A DNA stretch of 64,000 bases from JANLYC01 sp963750495 (lineage in GTDB: Bacteria; Actinomycetota; Actinomycetes; Propionibacteriales; Nocardioidaceae), in assembly GCA_963750495.1 (NCBI GenBank), contig CAVVQV010000004.1, forward strand, positions 930,001 through 994,000, read 5' to 3'. Under the pieces are notes generated by a model that did not search any database, had not been told where the DNA came from, and saw only the letters and a program-made list of their open reading frames with translations. Positions within the stretch are counted from its first letter, which is position 1. The number at the start of each line of letters is the position of its first letter. Positions 52,412 to 61,043 of this stretch are shown here, piece after piece. The translations under genes were made by a program, and so were the position numbers.

Positions 52412-55400
52412 TCAGGAACTCAGAGGAGTGGCGTTCGCCAGTAACGTCTCGGTCTGTTCGAGTGCAGGGAGCATGCCGCAGCGGCTGAAGATCTCCCGCG
52501 CATCGTGGAGGACCTGTGCGGCTTCCGCCGGTCTGCTCAGTTCGAGTAGGCAGCGGCCCTGGCCGAGCAGAGCGAGGCCTTGTTCGGGTAGGTCTCCGAA
52601 GCTTTGCCAGCGGTTGGCGGCGTCCGCGTATCGGGTCGCGGCGCGGTCTGTCTCTCCGTCTGCCTCGTCAAGGGCTGCTCGTACCGCCGCCAAGGCATGC
52701 TCGGCGTGGGGATGGCGGGGGGTGAGGTGGCCGGCGAGACGGCTGCCGAGGTCGGGGTCGCCGACGGTGATGGCGGTGCGCACGATCGCAGGCAGGTAGG
52801 TGGCCAGGTCACCGGCGTCGTCCAGGTTGGGGGTGGCTTCTATGTCGGTGAACAGGCTGGTAGCGGCCGGGTGGTTCCCGAGGGTCGCGTGGGCAACAGC
52901 GGCACAACCCAATCCAGAGACGGTCATGTCGGGCCGGCCTGATCGACGTGCCGCATCGACGATCAGCCCGAGGAGGCTACGGGTTTCGTCGGCCCGGCCG
53001 GTGTAGGTGAGGGCAAGTGCCTGTATGGCGCGGATCTCGATGAGGTTGTACTCCTCACCGCTGTCCTCGGCAAGGACGGCTAGCTCGGCAGCTGCGCCGA
53101 TGGTGGCGGGGAGGTCGCCGTTGCTGAGCATGGCCGGTAGGGCGCTGCCCCGGATCGAGGATGCCAACTCTTCGAGCCCACGAGCGGCGGCGAACCGGAG
53201 ACCCTCGGACAAGACGTCCAGTGCTGCTTGGGGTCCGTGGTAGTTGCGGAGGTCGCAGCCGAGGTTGTTGTACATGACCGCGGTCCGTCTGCCTTGGCCG
53301 GCTCGGGTCAGGGCGTCGATGGCATCTTGGTAGTCCTGCAGCCCCGCAGGGTCTCCCAGGATGGTTCGAGCCATGCCACGGACCCCAAGCGCTCGGGGCG
53401 GTTGAGGCAGGCCGGCTTCCGCGGCGATGGAGAGGGCACGTTCGACCAGGACGATGCCTTCCTCGGGCTTTCCCCCCAGCGTTGCCTCCGTCGCCATTAA
53501 GAGCAGTGCCTCAAGCAGCTCGGGGCCGGGTGGTAAAGGTTCGAGGAGTGCGACGGCCTGTTCGACAAGCGCGTAGCGACCAGGATCGTTGAGTCGCTCC
53601 AGCACCGCGCCCAATTCGTGCATGGCACGGGCGGCGCCGAGGGTGTCGCCGCGTTGCCGGTAGAGGCCGATGGCTTCGTCGAGGGCGGTCGCGGCGTCGG
53701 TGAGGCGGGCGCTGTCTTGTGCGGCGTCCCCGAAGTGGGTCAAGGCGTCGGGCCGGACGGGGTGGCCCGGTGGGGTGAGGGCCAGGGCGCGTTCGAACGC
53801 GTCTAGGGCGGCGCCGGTGTCCAGCCCGAGGGCCCTTTCGCCGGCGAGGGTGAGGAACCGCAGCGCCGACGCCTGCAGGTCGGTGAGGTCGGTCTGTCCG
53901 GCTGCGGTCGCCAGGTCCAGGGCAGCGGTGTAGTGGTGGGCGAGCACGTCGGCGAGGTCCTCGAGCCGGTCCGGAGCCTTAGTCTGGATCCACGAAGCGG
54001 CCGCGACATGCCGGGCGGCCCGGGAGGCACGCGGGATCTGGTGGTAGGCGACGTCAAGTGCCAGCACGTGCCAGAACGCGTACTCGGCTTCACCTTCCAT
54101 GGTGGAGCGGCGAGACGGGCGCACGAGCTCTTTGCGGGACAACTCATGCAGGATGTCGATGACCTCGGCTTCGGGCAGCCCACCCATCGAAGCGACCGCG
54201 CCGGCCCAGAACACCTTCCCGATCACGGCCGCATCGGCCAGGAGAGCTTTGCGGTCCGGAGCCAGGGTGTCCAGGCGGGCCGCGATGAGGGCCTGCACAG
54301 TGTCGGGGAACGGGATCTCGGCGTCCTCGACCAGTCGCCACACCGAACCTGTTTGAACGAGAAGCTGGTTGTCTTTGAGGAGTCGGAGGAACTCCTCGGC
54401 ATACAACGGGTTACCTCCGGCGCGTTCCAGGATCGGGGTCTGCAGCTCGACCGGGACGACGCTGGTGTCCAACAACCCGCACACCAACCGGGTCGTCTCG
54501 GTCTCTGTCAACGGGACCAGGTTGATCGAGGTGGTGTTCCGTAACCCGTTGGCGTAGTCGGGGTGGTGGTCGAACAGCTCCGGACGGGCCGTCCCCACGA
54601 CCAGCAGCGGCACCCCTTCAGCCCGATCGGTCAAATGCTCCAGAAACGCCAGCATCGCCTGGTCAGCCCAATGCAGGTCCTCAAACACCAACACCGTCGG
54701 GCCCAGCTCCGCGACGTGTTCGAAGAATCGGCGCCACGCCGTGAACAGCTCCTCACGTTCCGCCGGGGAAGTCGCCTCGATCCCGAGCAGCGGCAACAGC
54801 CGTTGCCGGAACCACTCCCGCTCCGACCCGTCGGGCAGCACCGCATCCAGCTTGGCCTGCGCGATCGCAGCTGGGTCGGAGTCCAAGATCCCGGTATGGG
54901 CCTTGAGGATCTCCCCCAACGCCCAATACGTGATCCCCTCCCCATAGGGCAGGCAACGGCCCTGCCGCCACGTGATCAGCTCCGACCGGTCGTCGATATA
55001 GGCGAACAACTCCGCCACCAACCGCGACTTGCCCAAGCCCGGCTCCCCGACAATCGTGACCAGCTGCGGCGCCGCCGCAGCGACCGACTTGTCGAACACC
55101 CCCTTCAGCACCGCCAAGTCGATCTCCCGACCCACAAACAGGGAGTCATGGGTGCGGGTAATGTCGGTCCCGAACCGGGCCAACGGCGCCTTGGCCCAGA
55201 ACACCCGCACCGGTTCTGCCTTGCCTTTCAGGGTGGCGGGCTCGAGCTCGTCGTAATCGAAGATCCGTGCCGTGGCCTCGTAGGTGCCGATGCCGACCGC
55301 GACCCCCATCTCCGGTGCCACCGACTGCAACCGAGATGCGGTGTTGATCGCATCACCGGCCAGCATCCCCTCCCCCGCGCCGGGGATGGCCCCGAGCCGC

Positions 55401-55825
55401 ACCAGCGCCGGTCCGGTGTTGACCCCGACCCGCATGATCAACGGCGCATCCCCGACCGAGGTCAGACGCTCGGCCGCCTCGACGATCTTCAGACCTGCCC
55501 GCACCGCGCGTTCCGGGTCGTCCTCATGCGCCACGGGGACACCGAAGACCCCCACGACGGCATCGCCGATGAACTTCTCGACCGTCCCCCCGAAGCCTTC
55601 GATGTGTTTACGGGCCATGCCGAAGTACGCCGCCAGCATCGTGTTGACGTCTTCGGGATCCGCAGACTCCGATGTCGCCGTGAATCCGACCAGGTCACAG
55701 AAAAGGGAGGTGACGACCTTGCGTTCCTCACCCAGGCCCCGGGTGGGAGCAGTCAGTGGCGCCCCGCACTTGCCGCAGAAGTTGTGCCCCTCAGGGTTCT
55801 CATGACCACATGACGGACATCCCAC
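52412..55825 (-). CDS. Zinc-ribbon class III cyclase-AAA ATPase-TPR signalling protein
   Basis: 1137 residues from a GTG. Order: zinc ribbon with Cys3, Cys6, Cys17 and Cys20 (CPSCGHENPEGHNFCGKCGA), class III cyclase domain ~35-215 (VTSLFCDLVGFTATSESADP, FIGDAVVGVFGVPVAHEDDP), AAA_16 ATPase with Walker A VGEPGLGKSRLVAEL near 258-270, and TPR-like helices ~660-1130. The cyclase retains both metal aspartates in FCDLVGFT and IGDAVV. There is no C-terminal LuxR-type HTH. Such proteins are common in actinobacteria; whether they make cAMP is untested here. It is monocistronic. Confidence 0.9.
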   Translation of the reverse strand: MGCPSCGHENPEGHNFCGKCGAPLTAPTRGLGEERKVVTSLFCDLVGFTATSESADPEDVNTMLAAYFGMARKHIEGFGGTVEKFIGDAVVGVFGVPVAHEDDPERAVRAGLKIVEAAERLTSVGDAPLIMRVGVNTGPALVRLGAIPGAGEGMLAGDAINTASRLQSVAPEMGVAVGIGTYEATARIFDYDELEPATLKGKAEPVRVFWAKAPLARFGTDITRTHDSLFVGREIDLAVLKGVFDKSVAAAAPQLVTIVGEPGLGKSRLVAELFAYIDDRSELITWRQGRCLPYGEGITYWALGEILKAHTGILDSDPAAIAQAKLDAVLPDGSEREWFRQRLLPLLGIEATSPAEREELFTAWRRFFEHVAELGPTVLVFEDLHWADQAMLAFLEHLTDRAEGVPLLVVGTARPELFDHHPDYANGLRNTTSINLVPLTETETTRLVCGLLDTSVVPVELQTPILERAGGNPLYAEEFLRLLKDNQLLVQTGSVWRLVEDAEIPFPDTVQALIAARLDTLAPDRKALLADAAVIGKVFWAGAVASMGGLPEAEVIDILHELSRKELVRPSRRSTMEGEAEYAFWHVLALDVAYHQIPRASRAARHVAAASWIQTKAPDRLEDLADVLAHHYTAALDLATAAGQTDLTDLQASALRFLTLAGERALGLDTGAALDAFERALALTPPGHPVRPDALTHFGDAAQDSARLTDAATALDEAIGLYRQRGDTLGAARAMHELGAVLERLNDPGRYALVEQAVALLEPLPPGPELLEALLLMATEATLGGKPEEGIVLVERALSIAAEAGLPQPPRALGVRGMARTILGDPAGLQDYQDAIDALTRAGQGRRTAVMYNNLGCDLRNYHGPQAALDVLSEGLRFAAARGLEELASSIRGSALPAMLSNGDLPATIGAAAELAVLAEDSGEEYNLIEIRAIQALALTYTGRADETRSLLGLIVDAARRSGRPDMTVSGLGCAAVAHATLGNHPAATSLFTDIEATPNLDDAGDLATYLPAIVRTAITVGDPDLGSRLAGHLTPRHPHAEHALAAVRAALDEADGETDRAATRYADAANRWQSFGDLPEQGLALLGQGRCLLELSRPAEAAQVLHDAREIFSRCGMLPALEQTETLLANATPLSS

Positions 55826-55957
55826 CGCTTGACAGTATTGCCGCGAACCCTTCCCTCGCTAGCGTCTCGCCGAAACTGGCGTTGAACCCGCGGCCATCGA
55901 CCTCAGCGTCCGCCCGGCGCTCTTCCCCCGGTGCTCCTAGCAGTGCGACCCGGTGGG

Positions 55958-57292
55958 TCAGCGCATTGCTCTGGCGAAGATGTCGGACTTGTTGTTGGTG
56001 TCGTGAGCGATCAGGTTGGTCGCGTTGGACTCGAAGGCGACCACCTTGCCGTTGCTCGATGGCGAAGGGTTGTCGCTGCCTGCATCGCCGTGGGTCCCCG
56101 CGGACGCCTGGCTCACCAGCCGGGTCCGGGAGGCGGTCCGGTTGAACGCGAAGACGTCGACACTCGCGTTGGTGTCGTGGCCCACGAGGTTGTCCGCGAC
56201 AGAGGCGTACACCACGACGCGCCCGTCGGCAGAAATCGAAGGAAAGCGCGACGGCCCGTTGCCTGCGACCCCAGCGTTGCTGCGACTGACGAGACGCAGA
56301 CGGTGGGTCTGACGGTCGTAGACGAAGACATCCAACCCTGGACCGCTGCTCCCGAAGTTGCTCGCCAGGGACTGGAACGCCACCATGCGGCCGTTCGCGG
56401 AGATCGACGGCAAGTCGCTACCGTCATTTCCCTGTGCACCGGACCTGGTGCGGCTGACCAGTCGGGTCTTGTGGGTGACGCGGGCGTACACGAACACGTC
56501 GATGGATCCGTTGCCGTCCTGGGCTATGAGGTTGTCGGCAGCGGAGTCGAACGCGATCAATCGGCCGGTGGCGGACACGGACGGGTTGTAGCTAGCGGCA
56601 TTGCCTTGCACACCGGAGCTGTTACGACTGACCAGTCCGGTCTTGTGCGTGACCCGGTCGTGGACGAATACGTCGAAGACGTTGTTCGTGTCGGCGCCAA
56701 TCAGGTTGCTGGCGCCGGAGGAGAACGCGACGTACCGGCCGTCGTCTGAGATGGACGGTCCTTCACTGCCGCTCGCGCCTTGCACGCCGGAGCTGTTACG
56801 ACTGACCAGTCGCATCTGGTGCTTGACACGGTCGTAGACGAACACGTCCCGATTGTTGTTCGTGTCGTGTGCGGTGAGGTCACTCGCGTTGGAGTCGAAC
56901 GCGACGTACCGCCCGTTGGCAGAGATCGACGGGTTGTTGCTGTCCCCGTTGCCGGTCACACCGGGTGCGCTACGGCTCACCAACCAGGTCTTGTGCGTGA
57001 CACGGTCCCGGACGAACACATCGAAGACGCCGTTGTTGTCATGGGCGGCCAGGTTCGTCGCTTGCGACATGAAGGCCACGTAGCGGCCGTTTGCGGAGAC
57101 CGCCGTGTTGTAGCTTCCGAGGTCGGCTTGCACGCCGTTCGGCGTCACGCTCACTCGTTTTGTCGTCGACGTCGTCACCCCTGTCGACGCCGTGGACGCC
57201 GTCGATGCTCCTACGGGGGGAATGAGCGCCAACGTGCAGCCCAGGGCTGTCACAGCAGGCCAGCGGAAACTGGAGATCGTCGGCACTGGCAC
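55958..57292 (-). CDS. Exported seven-repeat beta-propeller (TolB-like) protein
   Basis: 444 residues from a GTG behind GGAGG. After a signal-like segment (WPAVTALGCTLALIPPVGA) and a Thr/Ser linker it consists of seven repeats of about 58 residues, the last partial, each with (N/D)PSISxNGRYVAFxS, AxDTNNxxDVFVYDR and TxLVSRxSxGVQG. Seven blades equals a closed TolB-type propeller. No catalytic residue is apparent. Function unknown; the tmRNA gene lies beyond a dispersed hairpin upstream. Confidence 0.88.
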   Translation of the reverse strand: MPVPTISSFRWPAVTALGCTLALIPPVGASTASTASTGVTTSTTKRVSVTPNGVQADLGSYNTAVSANGRYVAFMSQATNLAAHDNNGVFDVFVRDRVTHKTWLVSRSAPGVTGNGDSNNPSISANGRYVAFDSNASDLTAHDTNNNRDVFVYDRVKHQMRLVSRNSSGVQGASGSEGPSISDDGRYVAFSSGASNLIGADTNNVFDVFVHDRVTHKTGLVSRNSSGVQGNAASYNPSVSATGRLIAFDSAADNLIAQDGNGSIDVFVYARVTHKTRLVSRTRSGAQGNDGSDLPSISANGRMVAFQSLASNFGSSGPGLDVFVYDRQTHRLRLVSRSNAGVAGNGPSRFPSISADGRVVVYASVADNLVGHDTNASVDVFAFNRTASRTRLVSQASAGTHGDAGSDNPSPSSNGKVVAFESNATNLIAHDTNNKSDIFARAMR

Positions 57293-57401
57293 CTCCGCGC
57301 AAGAGCGAACATGGTCCGCCGCTCAAGGTAGCAAGGGCGCGTCCGGGCGCGGTAGTCCTCGAGAATGCTTCAGGAACCTGACGTAGAAGGGGAAACGCCA
57401 A

Positions 57402-57445
57402 GGATCCGAGTCTTACCTGGCCAGGGCCAGGTCAGACTCGGATCC
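57402..57445. terminator. Dispersed hairpin, copy 2 (downstream of ssrA)
   Basis: Outer arms GGATCCGAGTCT (57402-57413) and AGACTCGGATCC (57434-57445) are identical to copy 1; inner arms ACCTGGCC (57415-57422) and GGCCAGGT (57425-57432) differ from copy 1 by a compensated G-C to C-G swap. It follows the 3' end of the minus-strand tmRNA by 26 bases and probably terminates it. Confidence 0.8.
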
Positions 57446-57471
57446 TTGCGTTGTTGTTCCTGGGTGAGTCG

Positions 57472-57838
57472 TGGAGCTGCCGGGAATCGAACCCGGGTCC
57501 TCTGACGCCGAACCAAGTCTTCTACGAGCGTAGTCTGCTTGACGCTTTTCTCAGCCCCGGCACTTGTGCAGACCCATTGCCGACGGGCTCAGTCGCTGTA
57601 GATGTCCCGCACCCACCCCGCGACCGGGTGGCTGCAGCAAGCCTCCTTGGTGAGGCCGGTTACTGGACCGGAGGCAGTTCCAGACCGACCCTTCGATTAC
57701 TGCTTAGGCAGCAAGAGCGAAGTCAGTGCGCTTAGCGTCGGCACTTATTAGGTTTCCAGGGATCGTTTACGAGACAACCCTGGGTCCTCGGCTCGCTTCT
57801 CTTGGCTCCAACGACCAAAGTCGAAACCAATCAGCCCC
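57472..57838 (-). ncRNA. ssrA: tmRNA
   Basis: The 5' end GGGGCTGATTGGTTTCGAC (from 57838) and the 3' end with T-arm CCGGGTTCGATTCCCGG then CAGCTCC form a tRNA-like acceptor (GGGGCUG with CAGCUCC). The tag frame reads from 57742 to a TAA at 57706-57704: ADAKRTDFALAA, with resume codon GCC. The tag ends with the protease-recognised LAA. The CCA is not encoded. It rescues ribosomes on broken mRNAs together with SmpB (not in window). Confidence 0.96.
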
Positions 57839-57925
57839 TCTTGAGTTGTATGTACGGGTGTTGCGATGTTCTTGCAGGTTCAGGCTACCGGGTAGAACCG
57901 ACAAGCCGCACCGGAGATTCCCAGG

Positions 57926-59515
57926 TCAGACCGGAAGCGGGTCCTCACGCAGCGCCGCCGCAGCCTCGTCCAGCAGGATGCGCTCGGCTCGCTTGTACGT
58001 GGCATCCGCCTCGCCAGGGGTGTCCCCCACCGCGGTGAGGCCCACGCGGCCGTGCTCGGTCAGACAGCTGATCATGTGGAACACGATGCCGCTCTGCCGA
58101 CCGGGTTCGAAGTGCAGCCCGTGACGCGCCACGATGTCGAACAGGGCATCGACGGTGAGCCCCTTGAGGTCGGGCGACTCGAGATGGTCGGTCGCGACCA
58201 GGTGCTTCTCCCGACCGAGAGGCGTCACGAAGAGCCCCGTCTCCGCGTCGTAGTGGCCGGCCGTGAGGAACTGCAGGGTCAGGAACGGATGCGTGGTTCC
58301 GCCCTTGCGGAGGTTCAGCTCGATCGCGTACGGCGTCCAGCTGCCGTCGCTTCCCTTGACGACGACGAAGTCCACCGCGAAGCGACCGAGCGCCCCCTCC
58401 TTGGCCAGCCGGTCACCGATGACTCTCGCCTGCCCCATGATCGTGCGGGCGTACGCGAAGTCTGCGGGGAAGCAGCAGCCCAGGTAGCTCTGCCCGCTGG
58501 CGCCGCCCAGCAACTGGTCGTGAGTGGACAGCAGCTCCACGGCACCGTGGGGCGTCACCCGGAGCTGGACGCTCGGACTCCGCACCTCGACGCCGACGAT
58601 CCGTTCCTCGACGATGCCACCCGCTTCGGAGAACTTGGCGATGTACGCCGCGAGCGGCACGTCCGGCGCCTCGAGCTGGAGTCCTGCCACCCGCGCTGTG
58701 ATCGCGGCCACCTCGTCAGAGGCTCCTGCCTGCGGTATCCCCGTCAGGTCGACCAGAGCGTTGCCGGCGCCCGACACCCCTTCGTTGAGCTTGACGATGA
58801 CGTGCGACAGCTGCGGCCTTTCCCGCCGCATCTCCGTCACGGCGGCGACCACCTCGTCCATGCTGTGCAGGTCCTCCGCACCGACCGGATGACGGACGCC
58901 TGCTTCGGCAAAGAGTCGGCGACAGCCCGTCTTCGTGCCGAGCTCCTCGAGGCGGGGGTCAGCGCCGTACATCGGGATCCCGAGGGCCAGGGCGACGTCA
59001 CGCTCGAGCTCCGTGGTGTTGTACGGCACCAGGTGCGACAGGGTCTTGTCCGGGATCAACCTGCCGATCGAGGTCAGCAGCTTCGGCCGAGCCAGCAGCT
59101 TTTCGCTCAACGAGGCCGGCGAGGAGTCACCGACAGACACCAGTGAGAGGCGACTCCGAGCGTGACTCGGGATCACCCCGGCCAACAACGCGAGGTAGTA
59201 CTCGACGATCGACGGGGCGACCGGCATCGAGGTGACGTAGATCATCCGGAGCCGCGGTTGTCTCAGCAGGAGCAGCAGGAACAGATACCGCTCCTCGTAG
59301 GCCTGGTTGAGGCTTCCCGGATTCTCGACCGCTCGGTCCAGGGTGACCGACGGGATCACCACCACCGACTCACCGGGAAGGTTCAGCCTCATGGAGTCCC
59401 AGACCCGTCCCATCCGTGCCTGGAGCCGGTCGAACCGCTCGTACCGGGCCGCTTCGTCCAGCTCGGAGAGGGTGACCGCACCGACAGGGTTCCCACCGAG
59501 TGGCTGACCGGTCAC
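57926..59515 (-). CDS. PGM1-type ATP-grasp peptide ligase family protein
   Basis: 529 residues from a GTG overlapping the preceding gene stop (GTGA). It has a pre-ATP-grasp N-terminal domain (GESVVVIPSVTLD, PRLRMIYVTSMPVAP), an ATP-grasp core with a glycine-rich loop VIVKLNEGVSGAGNA, and the metal-binding segment AIELNLRKGGTTHPFL (Glu, Asn, Arg). The relative PGM1 in pheganomycin biosynthesis joins a nonproteinogenic amino-acid starter to a ribosomal peptide. Here the gene is the last of a signalling operon, without any recognisable precursor peptide. The substrate is unknown. Confidence 0.85.
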   Translation of the reverse strand: MTGQPLGGNPVGAVTLSELDEAARYERFDRLQARMGRVWDSMRLNLPGESVVVIPSVTLDRAVENPGSLNQAYEERYLFLLLLLRQPRLRMIYVTSMPVAPSIVEYYLALLAGVIPSHARSRLSLVSVGDSSPASLSEKLLARPKLLTSIGRLIPDKTLSHLVPYNTTELERDVALALGIPMYGADPRLEELGTKTGCRRLFAEAGVRHPVGAEDLHSMDEVVAAVTEMRRERPQLSHVIVKLNEGVSGAGNALVDLTGIPQAGASDEVAAITARVAGLQLEAPDVPLAAYIAKFSEAGGIVEERIVGVEVRSPSVQLRVTPHGAVELLSTHDQLLGGASGQSYLGCCFPADFAYARTIMGQARVIGDRLAKEGALGRFAVDFVVVKGSDGSWTPYAIELNLRKGGTTHPFLTLQFLTAGHYDAETGLFVTPLGREKHLVATDHLESPDLKGLTVDALFDIVARHGLHFEPGRQSGIVFHMISCLTEHGRVGLTAVGDTPGEADATYKRAERILLDEAAAALREDPLPV

Positions 59516-60663
59516 GAGGAAGCCCGTGCAGCGTCCAGGCCGTGGATGTCGAAGGCCCGCACCGGCCTGGCGAAACCACGCAGGTTGAGCTCACCCACCG
59601 GCTGCCCTACCGCGACGTCCCCCGACTCAGACATCACGCGCTGCGTCACGAGGATCTGCCAGGCCCTCGCCTCAGCGCAGAGGCGCGCTGCCATGTTGGT
59701 CACGCTGCCGATGGCGGCGTAGTCGAAACGGCCCTCGAAGCCGATGCGGCCCAGGGTGGCATAGCCCTGCGCAATCCCGATGCTGAAACCGAGCTCGTGA
59801 CCGCGGCGGCTCCATCGCTCGGTCAGCTCGCGGACACGGTCGCGCATCGCAACCGCCATCCGGACGCTGCGCGCAGCCGGGTCGTCGCACGGAACCGGGT
59901 CGTTGAAGAACACCATGAGGCCATCGCCCGTGAAGCGCTCGAGTGTCCCCTCGAAACGGAAGATCAGATCGCCGAGCGCGGCGTGGTACTCGTCCAGTAC
60001 GGCCATCACCTCCTCTGGCTCGGAGGACTCCGCGAACGTCGTGAAGTTCCTGAGGTCGCAGAACAGCACGACGATCTCGCGGCGGTGACTCGAGAGGAAC
60101 GCGTCATTGCCGGAGCTGATCACGAGATCAGCGAGCTGGGGCGAGAGGAAACGACGCAATCTCCCGATGCGTTCGAGCTCGGCGATCCCCTCGCTCACCC
60201 TTTCCTCGAGCTGCTTGTTCCACTCCGCCAGCTCGTCGGCCTGCCTCCGGATCGTGTCCTGATAGCGCTTGACCCGGGCCAGCGAGGCGACGCGGGCGAG
60301 GAGCTCACTCTGGTCGAAGGGTTTGGACACGAAGTCGTCAGCTCCGCACTCGAGCGCCTGCAGCCGCTCCTGGTCACCGCTCGCCGTGATCATCACCACG
60401 GGCAGGAACGCGGTCTGCGGGTCCGAACGGATCCTCCGGCACACGGCGTACCCGTCCATCCCAGGCATGACGACGTCGAGCAGGACGAGATCCGGATCCG
60501 CCTCGGAGAGCAGCTTCAGCGCTTCCTCTCCTGACGACGCCGTGACCACCTCATAGCCGCGAGGCGACAGCACGGCGTCGAGCAACCGGATGTTCTGCGG
60601 CTGGTCGTCCACCACCAAGACCGTGACAGGAGCGTCCGCGGCTGAGGCTTTGTCGTCCATCAC
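59512..60663 (-). CDS. Response regulator with receiver and class III cyclase domain
   Basis: 383 residues. Receiver domain (residues 13-130) with phosphorylation site Asp63 (LVLLDVVMPG), conserved Lys in FVSKPFD; coiled-coil linker ~133-180 (ADELAEWNKQLEERVSEGIA); cyclase domain from ~195 with VLFCDLRNFTTFAESSE and RFTGDGLMVFFND (metal aspartates in FCDL and GDGL) and AIGSVTNMAARLC. So phosphorylation should control synthesis of a cyclic nucleotide. Overlaps both neighbours by 4 bases. Confidence 0.92.
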   Translation of the reverse strand: MMDDKASAADAPVTVLVVDDQPQNIRLLDAVLSPRGYEVVTASSGEEALKLLSEADPDLVLLDVVMPGMDGYAVCRRIRSDPQTAFLPVVMITASGDQERLQALECGADDFVSKPFDQSELLARVASLARVKRYQDTIRRQADELAEWNKQLEERVSEGIAELERIGRLRRFLSPQLADLVISSGNDAFLSSHRREIVVLFCDLRNFTTFAESSEPEEVMAVLDEYHAALGDLIFRFEGTLERFTGDGLMVFFNDPVPCDDPAARSVRMAVAMRDRVRELTERWSRRGHELGFSIGIAQGYATLGRIGFEGRFDYAAIGSVTNMAARLCAEARAWQILVTQRVMSESGDVAVGQPVGELNLRGFARPVRAFDIHGLDAARASS

Positions 60664-61043
60664 GTCAATCCCTCCTCTGCGAAGTAACGCTCGACCTGGC
60701 CGGTGAGAGCGCGCACACTGATCGGCTTCTCCACGAAGCCGTCGAACCCGGTCTCGAACACCCGGTCTCGGTCTGCCTGCATCGCGAAGGCGGTGACAGC
60801 GATCACGGGCACGTCCTTGGTCGCCGGTTCGTCCCGCAATCGACGCAGCGTCTCGATCCCGTCGATGCCCGGCAGCTGAAGGTCCATCAGGACCAGGTCC
60901 GGAGCCTGCTCAGCCGCCAGCTCGAGTCCACGCTCGCCCGACTCCGCGGCGATCACGTCGTAGCCCGCGTACTCGAGGACGTCGCGCACGAGCTTGAGAT
61001 TCTTGACGTTGTCCTCGACCACGAGGATGCACCGGCGGCTCAT
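60660..61043 (-). CDS. Single-domain response regulator (CheY/DivK type)
   Basis: 127 residues, receiver only. Phosphorylation site Asp54 (LVLMDLQLPGIDG), acidic pair in VVEDN, Thr in AVTAFA and Lys in FVEKPIS. Without an output domain it must act by protein contact or as a phosphate relay between the hybrid kinase and the receiver-cyclase. Overlaps upstream and downstream genes by 4 bases. Confidence 0.94.
   Translation of the reverse strand: MSRRCILVVEDNVKNLKLVRDVLEYAGYDVIAAESGERGLELAAEQAPDLVLMDLQLPGIDGIETLRRLRDEPATKDVPVIAVTAFAMQADRDRVFETGFDGFVEKPISVRALTGQVERYFAEEGLT

Noticed and set aside
57451..57735. Small open frame starting MLFLGESW within tmRNA
   Set aside because: It lies antisense across ssrA; the tRNA-like ends and tag frame explain the sequence.
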